Source: Bacteriovoracaceae bacterium (lineage in GTDB: Bacteria; Bdellovibrionota; Bacteriovoracia; Bacteriovoracales; Bacteriovoracaceae). Taken from it: a DNA stretch of 32,821 nucleotides. Position numbers and translations under genes: made by a program. Each line of letters starts with the position of its first letter. Within the stretch, counting starts at the first letter, position 1. Below are positions 1 through 6,157 of the stretch, in pieces. The notes under the pieces are model-generated. The model saw only the letters and a list, made by a program, of their open reading frames with translations. It searched no databases and had not been told where the DNA came from. The DNA is taken from contig JADHTQ010000049.1 in the NCBI GenBank assembly GCA_016784965.1, positions 1 through 32,821 on the forward strand, written 5' to 3'.

Positions 1-118
1 ATCATACTTTTCTTTGTATAATAGGCCAACATTTATTGTTTGCAGACTGCTTAAGGAAAAATATCGTAAAAATGACCATGTCAATGACCAGGACAGGTAT
101 TTGAAGATCAGATCAAGT

Positions 119-568
119 TTAGGATGAAAAATTCAGGTAGAGAATTAGCCAAAAACCCCATAAGAAATAGGCCACTCCCGATGCGCCCAGCAATGTAATA
201 TCATGTTTAAAGGTAAGTAAAACGATTAAATTAACAACTCCACCTAGCAAAAAACTGACTAGAGGATAGATCCAATATCCATAATAGGTGCTCACGTAGT
301 ACCCCATCCCTAACAGTACTAATGAATTGGAAAGGAGATGGCCTATATCTGAGTGAATTAAACTCGTAGTAAATAGTCGCCAGATTTCCCCCTTCTCTAG
401 AACAAGTGAAGGGGATGCTGCCAGATGTTTGCTGATAGAAAAGGCTTGGGTCCAGTACAGGTTGCTCATAATGGTACAAAAAATAAAAGTTCCTAAGGAG
501 ACAGCAATACCGTAAGAAAAACGTTTCTTAGATAAAAAATTACTAATGAACTGGCTTTCATATTGCAT
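119..568 (-). CDS. Rhomboid-family intramembrane protease-like protein, short form
   Basis: The 149-residue product has about four hydrophobic segments (near residues 20-40, 68-90, 100-120 and 130-147). It carries the rhomboid signatures: GEIWRLFT, then HSDIGHLLSN (the His/Asn pair of TM2), and GASG near residue 129, which holds the nucleophilic serine. Rhomboids cleave membrane proteins with a Ser-His dyad whose histidine lies in a later transmembrane helix. Here the frame stops (TAA at 119-121) straight after the GASG helix, so the segment with the catalytic histidine is missing. Beyond this stop and a second one, the same frame encodes another hydrophobic stretch to about position 5, but it has no His-Ala-x-Gly motif. 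The gene may be truncated, decayed or inactive. The family call is good; activity is doubtful. The ribosome binding site is weak. Confidence 0.7.
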   Translation of the reverse strand: MQYESQFISNFLSKKRFSYGIAVSLGTFIFCTIMSNLYWTQAFSISKHLAASPSLVLEKGEIWRLFTTSLIHSDIGHLLSNSLVLLGMGYYVSTYYGYWIYPLVSFLLGGVVNLIVLLTFKHDITLLGASGVAYFLWGFWLILYLNFSS

Positions 569-617
569 TTTTTAATAATACATAATCCTCGGGCAAATTA
601 CTAAATTCTTTAACTCT

Positions 618-645
618 TTTACAAAACACATTGACATATTATAAT
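618..645 (+). promoter_or_regulatory. Candidate sigma70-type promoter for the esterase gene
   Basis: A -35-like TTTACA (618-623) is followed after 16 bases by a perfect TATAAT (640-645), about 45 bases before the esterase ATG. A TTGACA at 631-636 overlaps this region but has no -10 box at a suitable distance. Confidence 0.5.
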
Positions 646-689
646 GACGTGATATGTGTTCAGAGGAATTTTAAGCTTGGGGGAGCACT

Positions 690-1652
690 ATGAAAATTAT
701 TCTAAAACATTCAATCACACAATTATTCATTATTTTTTTATCCTGGCAATCTTTTGCTCATGGATTCTTACCCGGTGAACATGATTTTTATCGTCCACAT
801 AGCATCAAAAGGGTTAACAATATTGCCTACTGTAAAACGGATACAGGGAATGTAAAGTTAGATATTGCCTGGCCTATAGATGTTGATAAACCTACACCTG
901 CAATTGTTTTTATTCATGGCGGCTTTTGGATGGGAGGCAGTAAAACTCAGTTTACAAATGCCATCGAAATTGCTGCAAAAAATGGGTTTGCTGCCATCAC
1001 TATAAATTATCGACTATCGTCTCCATTTTTTGCTTTTAAAAACCTATTTCCTGCTGCCCTAACTGATGCCAAGTGTTCAGTTCGTTGGTTGAGAGCAAAT
1101 GCTCACAAATACAACATAAATCCTCATAAAATTGGCGCTGCTGGATTTTCTGCAGGTGGTAATTTGGCCTTAATGATTGGCAATACCGAAGGACAATTTG
1201 AAGGAAACGGTGGCCATCAAAACCAATCAAGCATTGTTAAGGCCATCGTCAACATGTCAGGTCCCACTAACATGAAAAAAGGTGTTGAAATTGCTGCAAC
1301 TCAAAGGGACTTTAAAACTAGACAACTTCTCTATCATACAATGCTTCGCTATACAGGCTTTACTGTGGTAGCAGATAAAAATGCGGCCAGCCCTACACCT
1401 TTTGAAAAAGTTAGTCCTACAACTTATATTCCATTTAATGAATTTGTACCTCCAGTCCTTAGTATGTATGGTGACAAAGATCCAATTGCCGGCCCAATCG
1501 CTGGTGAACTATTAGATGAATCAATGAAAAGGGCCTTTGCAACTCACATCGTAAAGATTTATGAAGGAGCAGAACACGCCTTTATATTTGAAGAACAATG
1601 GCGTGATGAAATAATGGGTAATCTTCTTAAGTTTTTTGATAGAAGGCTGTAA
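690..1652 (+). CDS. Secreted alpha/beta-hydrolase (esterase/lipase, BD-FAE-like)
   Basis: A 320-residue serine hydrolase with an N-terminal signal peptide (about residues 1-24, ending QSFAHG), so it probably acts in the periplasm or outside. The HGGFW oxyanion-hole motif is at 76-80, the nucleophile elbow GFSAGG at 152-157 (Ser154), a likely catalytic Asp in GDKD (Asp264), and the catalytic His in EGAEHAF (His296). This order and spacing match carboxylesterases of the BD-FAE / hormone-sensitive-lipase-like type, which act on acyl esters; the substrate cannot be read from the sequence. The start is supported by GGGGGAG just upstream. The gene ends one base before the convergent stop of the next gene, with no visible terminator between them. 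Confidence 0.88.
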   Translation: MKIILKHSITQLFIIFLSWQSFAHGFLPGEHDFYRPHSIKRVNNIAYCKTDTGNVKLDIAWPIDVDKPTPAIVFIHGGFWMGGSKTQFTNAIEIAAKNGFAAITINYRLSSPFFAFKNLFPAALTDAKCSVRWLRANAHKYNINPHKIGAAGFSAGGNLALMIGNTEGQFEGNGGHQNQSSIVKAIVNMSGPTNMKKGVEIAATQRDFKTRQLLYHTMLRYTGFTVVADKNAASPTPFEKVSPTTYIPFNEFVPPVLSMYGDKDPIAGPIAGELLDESMKRAFATHIVKIYEGAEHAFIFEEQWRDEIMGNLLKFFDRRL

Positions 1653-1653
1653 C

Positions 1654-2319
1654 TTAAGTCCTTTTTTTCATGGTCTTCAAAGTAGATAAAATTAGACCAA
1701 GAACTATTCCCAAGCAGGCGGCCAACAAGATTCGGTATTCTGGCGGCAGTGAAAAAGTGATCGTGTGAGCGGGTATCCAAAACCACACAATTGTAGGAGC
1801 GACCATTTTCCACATATTATCCCAGTCAATTTGGCGCCAAATCTCCATAAAGGGCCATTTTGAAAATAGTAAATTTTGGTCAATGAGAGTATCTGTAATT
1901 CTATGAAAAGTCATAAAAGGGAAGGCAAAAAGTAAGTTAATCCATGTAGATTTCCAAAAAGCAATGGTAACAATTTGGAGGGGACCTGATCCCGGAGTTG
2001 GTAGGCGCTCTAATTTAATTAATAAATCCACACCACCACTATAAAGTGGAAAAACATAACTAAACACCATTCCCAATAAGCCCCAAACAAGTGCTCTTTG
2101 CCATAGGTTGATACCAAACAACGTCCACTTTTGAGTGAGCATCATTCTACCAAGTAACTCTCCCATGGTCGCTAAAATGGCAAATTTTATAAAACCCATT
2201 AGGGCAGGATAACTTTTAGTGGCCAGAATGAAAGATGTTCTAGAGGAGTCTACAAATAAAATGGCAAGTACAATTGCTAAAATGAGAAGCCACAATAATA
2301 ATCCAATATATTTGTTCAT
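1654..2319 (-). CDS. Multi-pass membrane protein, Mpv17/PMP22-like
   Basis: A membrane protein of about 221 residues with five or so hydrophobic segments. The C-terminal third reads FWIPAHTITFSLPPEYR followed by a hydrophobic helix, which resembles the conserved end of the Mpv17/PMP22 family (Trp, Pro, aromatic, Pro and Arg at similar spacing). That family forms inner-membrane channels or transporters of unclear substrate in eukaryotes and occurs in scattered bacteria. I chose the ATG at 2319, preceded by AGCAGG at good spacing. An in-frame ATG at 2346 would overlap the upstream gene's stop and has a poorer site. It is probably co-transcribed with the secreted-protein gene just upstream. The family assignment is tentative; membrane location is clear. 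Confidence 0.55.
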   Translation of the reverse strand: MNKYIGLLLWLLILAIVLAILFVDSSRTSFILATKSYPALMGFIKFAILATMGELLGRMMLTQKWTLFGINLWQRALVWGLLGMVFSYVFPLYSGGVDLLIKLERLPTPGSGPLQIVTIAFWKSTWINLLFAFPFMTFHRITDTLIDQNLLFSKWPFMEIWRQIDWDNMWKMVAPTIVWFWIPAHTITFSLPPEYRILLAACLGIVLGLILSTLKTMKKRT

Positions 2320-2336
2320 TTTTAAAACCTGCTCTG

Positions 2337-2924
2337 TTATCCACATCCACTAGTTACAGTAGTTTGGGTAATACCAGTTGAGCCGGGAAGATTTACATAA
2401 GTACATCCTCCAGAGCTATTTCCATTGGCCCCCCACTTTGTTGACCAGCCATTGTCTGATTGATATTTTGCTTGTAGTGCCTTGTAGAGATTTGTGTAGA
2501 AAAAGGGATATTCTGGAGAAGTTACATACCCCAAAGCATTCATATAATATCTACCTTGGTAAATCTCAGAACTATAAAGATCTCGCAAAAAATCAACTTC
2601 CTGTCTATTAAGCACGCGGTCATTAAGGTAGACCCCAGTATCGCCACCAGAGGCATCTTCGCTCATAGTTCCCAAGTCGTGACCAGGATAGATAACTGCC
2701 AGTGCATGTCCGCCAATTTTGCCGATTAGGCCCGCAGCTGAGTCGTACCAATAGTTTCCTGGCAGCACAGCACTCCCATACAACTCTTCGAATTCAGCAA
2801 TTTGAGTATCAGTTAGCTTTATACCGTTTATAATGGTGCCTAGATCTTTACCGTTATCACCATCTCCACATGAAATATGTAGTAACAAAAAAATAAGTAT
2901 GCAAATGTTGTGCATGCTTTTCAT
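2337..2924 (-). CDS. Secreted or lipid-anchored protein with a duplicated Y-[WY]-x-[DN] unit
   Basis: A 195-residue exported protein. The hydrophobic leader ends in HISCGDGD, a weak lipobox with Cys19 as possible lipidation site; the His at -3 is atypical. Two related units follow. Unit one covers about 35-85 and contains LTDTQIAEFEELYG and PGNYWYD (55-61). Unit two covers about 99-150 and contains LNRQEVDFLRDLY and QGRYYMN (123-129). ASGGDTGVYLNDR lies between them. I recall similar repeats in uncharacterised secreted proteins of other proteobacteria, but cannot name a function. The C-terminus is rich in Gly, Ser and Thr. The start has a clear GGAGG site. The likely operon partner is the membrane protein downstream. 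Confidence 0.65.
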   Translation of the reverse strand: MKSMHNICILIFLLLHISCGDGDNGKDLGTIINGIKLTDTQIAEFEELYGSAVLPGNYWYDSAAGLIGKIGGHALAVIYPGHDLGTMSEDASGGDTGVYLNDRVLNRQEVDFLRDLYSSEIYQGRYYMNALGYVTSPEYPFFYTNLYKALQAKYQSDNGWSTKWGANGNSSGGCTYVNLPGSTGITQTTVTSGCG

Positions 2925-3001
2925 AAGTCAAAACCTCCGCCCTGTAACATCTTTTAATTGATATTGCACCATTGCATATTTGTTATGACTTTTCAACTAA
3001 A

Positions 3002-4024
3002 CTACAATTTTTTATCAGTAATCAAACCTGCTAACTGCTCATTGCCTTCTTGTAGTCTTTTAACAATAAACCTACGATCTGCAACTCTGGTCAACACACT
3101 TCTGGCCCCAATTCCAACACCCATCGCAAGTGCCCCGCCAAGTGGGGCAGATATGATGGCAAGTGCCTCATCAATTGTCAGTGCTGCAGCTATTCCCCCC
3201 GCAGAAACTGCGCTGCCATACACTGTATCTTCCAGGGCCTGCTCCTTATCCTTTGAGCCTTTCCACAAAAAGAAGCCATTAATTACTCCATGGAAAGCAG
3301 TTTCGCTCAAAGTTGCCCCAAGAAATTCCCCAAAGAAATGTTCAAGGCCTGAATAATTTCCTATGTTTTCAAAGTTATTATCAACCAAGGTTTGAAGGTC
3401 GTCTGAAGAGGCGCCAATATCGATAACTTTGTTGGGTAAGTTATGCTTGACCACCATTTGTTTTACTTCATCAACAATTTCTGAGTTTACAGCAAAGTCG
3501 ACCTGAGTTACCCCTTCTAACTTGCCAGACGCTATGCAATCGTTAACCTCTTTCATTTTATCAATGACTTTGAAGGCCTTCTTATACACTTTAACTTGGA
3601 CATACTGGGTGTAGTTGCCATGGTCTACTTGAACATCCCAGCCAGACTGATCACTTCTGTCAGAAAGAGTTACAGAGGATCCCATATTTTCAATAAAAGC
3701 ATTTTTACCAATCTGGCCTTGCATCTTATTCAAAAGTGCTCGAACATGGCCATCATCATTTTTAATCTTTGCAATGAGAGTGTCTTGCAGTTTTGCAGCT
3801 GTGTCTAAGTTGTCAACTGTTACTTTTGCAAACTCCTCCAACACATCTGGTTCCACTCTATTTCCCAGAGAATCACCAATAAGTAGGTCACAAATGAGTA
3901 CTCCTGACATAACAGGAGTATTTAAAAAATCATGGATCTCCTTTTGGGCAACCCAGTGCCTTGCTAGACTTTCAATACTGATTGACTTGTGGCCGTATTT
4001 TGCCTTAAATTCTTCAATCTTCAT
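3002..4024 (-). CDS. PD-(D/E)xK-like domain protein with glycine-rich hydrophobic C-terminal region
   Basis: A 340-residue protein without a signal peptide. The N-terminal 100 residues are helical. The central part carries GKNAFIE (Glu112), GWDVQVD (Asp130) and YVQVKVY (Gln143-x-Lys145), the E...D...QxK order of PD-(D/E)xK nuclease-fold proteins. A Rossmann-like stretch follows (VDFAVNSEI, then KVIDIGASSDDL). Residues about 230-310 are hydrophobic and rich in Gly and Ala (AGGIAAA, APLGGALAMGVGIGA), like a glycine-zipper membrane-inserting segment. It starts 8 bases after the amphipathic-protein gene stops and has a poor ribosome binding site, which suggests translational coupling. I have no name for this family. 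Nuclease activity is an inference from four residues and needs structural support; the domain could instead only bind DNA or protein. Confidence 0.55.
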   Translation of the reverse strand: MKIEEFKAKYGHKSISIESLARHWVAQKEIHDFLNTPVMSGVLICDLLIGDSLGNRVEPDVLEEFAKVTVDNLDTAAKLQDTLIAKIKNDDGHVRALLNKMQGQIGKNAFIENMGSSVTLSDRSDQSGWDVQVDHGNYTQYVQVKVYKKAFKVIDKMKEVNDCIASGKLEGVTQVDFAVNSEIVDEVKQMVVKHNLPNKVIDIGASSDDLQTLVDNNFENIGNYSGLEHFFGEFLGATLSETAFHGVINGFFLWKGSKDKEQALEDTVYGSAVSAGGIAAALTIDEALAIISAPLGGALAMGVGIGARSVLTRVADRRFIVKRLQEGNEQLAGLITDKKL

Positions 4025-4032
4025 AAAGGTTC

Positions 4033-4404
4033 TTACTTTCTTTTTACTCTAAGTGCTAATAGTTGATCTTCAAGCTTTTCTATGCGCCCAAGGGCCTCTT
4101 CTAGTTTTGTTGCAAGGATATCATTGTACCCACTTTGTAGCTGTAATCTCTCCTCAACCAAATCCAGAATTTTTTTACCAGATACAGAGTCTAAATGTTC
4201 AGTGGCGGTACTGGACATCTCGACAGCTTTGTCAGTTATTCCAGATTCATCTAAAAATTCTTTGGTCTGTTTCGCTTTTTCATCAACTATGTCTTTAACA
4301 CCTGAATCCTGGTATTCTTTTTGAGCAGTTTTAACCACATCATTTGCTGTATCTGTTGCCTGCTTTAGCCAACCACTGGCCTTTTTTACAAAATCATCTG
4401 ACAT
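4033..4404 (-). CDS. Small amphipathic-helix / coiled-coil protein, partner of the downstream gene
   Basis: A 123-residue protein, almost wholly charged helix. Residues 1-80 have apolipoprotein- or LEA-like composition (KKASGWLKQATDTANDVVK, repeated Lys, Asp, Glu, Ala and Thr) with no hydrophobic membrane span. Residues about 85-118 form a heptad-like coiled coil (LEEALGRIEKLEDQLLAL). Such helices can lie on membrane surfaces or oligomerise. The start is well supported by GAGGAA. The gene is first in a two-gene unit with the PD-(D/E)xK-like protein, 8 bases apart, and the pair stands alone between a divergent and an unrelated gene, so the two products probably work together. No family recognised. 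Confidence 0.6.
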   Translation of the reverse strand: MSDDFVKKASGWLKQATDTANDVVKTAQKEYQDSGVKDIVDEKAKQTKEFLDESGITDKAVEMSSTATEHLDSVSGKKILDLVEERLQLQSGYNDILATKLEEALGRIEKLEDQLLALRVKRK

Positions 4405-4579
4405 ATTTAATTCCTCTTGAAGAAGTAGATCTTTTAATTTTAAATTTTTGCAAATAGACTGCCAAGATTTTAATTTTCAACCCTTAAATAAAAATGAACA
4501 ATACTATTTATTTATATTGTATTTTTGTAATAAGTGGTTCAAAATTCAACTCAATATAACAAAATTCAAGGAGGATACT

Positions 4580-4960
4580 ATGCACATTTTAGAAGGGATT
4601 ATTACTAGAATCCCTGCTGCTGCATTTATCGCCATTTCATTAGGATTAGTAGGTGTGGGGGCCTTATTTTTATTACCTGTAAACAATACTGTGGCCCAAG
4701 ATTTCACTTCATCACAACACCAAGAAATTGAAAGTGCGCAGACGACAATTATGGGAATGGATGAGGCCATTAATGAGAGCCTTGCGGAGCAAGCAGGTCG
4801 CCCCCCCAGAGATCCATATATTAATATAGAAGCCTTGGGTGATGTTTGGAATACAATTTTGCTGCTTGCAGGAGGTATTTGTGGATTTTTAATTGGGCGA
4901 TGGTGGGACTTACTTTTTGGCAAAAAATTAACTTCTGATGATGCTCGGATAGCTTATTGA
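4580..4960 (+). CDS. Small membrane protein with two hydrophobic segments
   Basis: A 126-residue protein starting at an ATG with a near-perfect AAGGAGG site; the longer in-frame start 132 bases upstream has no such support. The first hydrophobic segment is about residues 10-33 and the second about 88-112 (TILLLAGGICGFLIGRWW). The acidic, helical stretch between them (about 38-85) would lie on one side of the membrane. It diverges from the nuclease-like/amphipathic pair, with 175 bases between the two starts, which could hold shared control signals. The initial MHILEG superficially recalls CbiM but nothing else does. Function unknown. Confidence 0.55.
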   Translation: MHILEGIITRIPAAAFIAISLGLVGVGALFLLPVNNTVAQDFTSSQHQEIESAQTTIMGMDEAINESLAEQAGRPPRDPYINIEALGDVWNTILLLAGGICGFLIGRWWDLLFGKKLTSDDARIAY

Positions 4961-4971
4961 TACTCAAAAAA

Positions 4972-5001
4972 ACCGGGCGTTTTTGTCTGGTATTCTTTTT
5001 A
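4972..5001 (+). terminator. Possible intrinsic terminator after the small membrane protein gene
   Basis: ACCGGG (4972-4977) can pair with TCTGGT (4987-4992), including two G-T pairs, across a 9-base loop, and is followed by ATTCTTTTT. It lies 11 bases after the stop codon. The stem is weak, so this is tentative. Confidence 0.4.
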
Positions 5002-5121
5002 AAATAAATCTACTTTATTACTAGATCATATTTTATTTTTAGAGATACAATGTACGGATGTTAAAATCATTGTCTAGAAAAACTAGCTACAACATGGCAC
5101 TTTCCGCGCAGGAGGCGCAAT

Positions 5122-6135
5122 ATGCAAAAAATCACACTTTGGTGTGCTAAAAGGTGTAGCATTATATCTAATAGGAGCTTATTGATTCAAAGTGGAATCT
5201 TTGTTTCAATTATGTTGGTGACCTACTTTCTAAACATGACAGTGGATAAAACGGTACTGGCCTTTTGGACAATGACCATCTTTTTAGAGCTCACTACTGC
5301 ATTATATTTACTCTTTATTATAAAATTAAAGCGATCAAGAAGTGAGCAAAAAAGAACGAACTTTTTTATCAGACGTTTTTTACGTATGACTATTTATATA
5401 TGGTATGCGGCTTTCATGCCTTTTACCACTGTGGCATTGATAACTTTTGTTATTGCAAGTGTCATTGAAATGGTTGACTTTACAATTCAAGGATTTCTGG
5501 TGAAGTCAGAAGAGATCGGACAATATAGTAAACGGGGAATTGTTGCATTTACGGCTACCTTAATACTGGCTTGTTTTGTCGGGTACTATGGATATTTTGC
5601 TAACTCGGTTAGCATTTCAAAACTTGGCTCTCTAATAATAATTTTTGTAATGTACTGGGATCTTTATTTACTACTGCCTCATATAATTAAAATGACCAGC
5701 TATTACACTCATCATTTGATAACAGCACAAGCTGCTGCAATTGCTCTTTTTTCAAGTGACTCCTACATGCCACCGTTTGTTGCTCTGCTTGGTGCATTTT
5801 TGTTAACCGGTGCAATTGTTACACGTATTCGCAGGATTTATAGAAAAAAGATGAAATGGGATTATCTAGGGCCTATGATCGTTATTATAAATGCCACGGA
5901 TTATATACTTGCCGGCATTTCAATATATCACTTTCCATTTTTTGTAAAAATATTTGGTGGAAGTATGAGCCTGCTTTTGGTATCACTTTTTATTATTAGG
6001 ATATATGTAAACTGGGGTCTTGGCTCGAGCATCAAAGAGCGGATAATTGCATTTTCATGCTTAAAAATAGAACACGACAAGGCCTCAAAAAAATCAGACT
6101 TTTCCATAGATGCGACAGTTAGTGACGCAGCATAG
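5122..6135 (+). CDS. Polytopic inner-membrane protein of unknown function
   Basis: A 337-residue protein with roughly nine hydrophobic segments spread over residues 20-305 and a hydrophilic, Lys/Asp-rich C-terminal tail ending SIDATVSDAA. Positive clusters (KLKRSRSEQKR near 70, RIRRIYRKKMK near 235) mark probable cytoplasmic loops. No transporter, kinase or enzyme motif was recognised. The start has an AGGAGG site 8 bases before the ATG. It is separated by about 160 bases from the upstream small membrane protein gene on the same strand. It converges on the histidine kinase gene, 22 bases away. I cannot assign a function. Confidence 0.6.
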   Translation: MQKITLWCAKRCSIISNRSLLIQSGIFVSIMLVTYFLNMTVDKTVLAFWTMTIFLELTTALYLLFIIKLKRSRSEQKRTNFFIRRFLRMTIYIWYAAFMPFTTVALITFVIASVIEMVDFTIQGFLVKSEEIGQYSKRGIVAFTATLILACFVGYYGYFANSVSISKLGSLIIIFVMYWDLYLLLPHIIKMTSYYTHHLITAQAAAIALFSSDSYMPPFVALLGAFLLTGAIVTRIRRIYRKKMKWDYLGPMIVIINATDYILAGISIYHFPFFVKIFGGSMSLLLVSLFIIRIYVNWGLGSSIKERIIAFSCLKIEHDKASKKSDFSIDATVSDAA

Positions 6136-6157
6136 ATTCACCCACTTTGTCTTTAGG

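Noticed and set aside
631-645. TTGACA next to TATAAT before the esterase gene as one promoter
   Set aside because: The boxes are only 3 bases apart; the TTTACA at 618 gives the correct spacing instead.
2958-3356. 132-codon plus-strand frame rich in Ser, Ala and Pro
   Set aside because: It is antisense to the nuclease-like gene, whose codon pattern and motifs explain the region.
4448-4579. Longer N-terminus for the small membrane protein
   Set aside because: The extension has no ribosome binding site and is dominated by AT-rich codons, whereas AAGGAGG precedes the ATG at 4580.
4580-4600. CbiM-like start MHILEG (cobalt transport)
   Set aside because: The rest of the protein has two helices only and no CbiM, CbiN or CbiQ features, and no cobalt transport genes are nearby.
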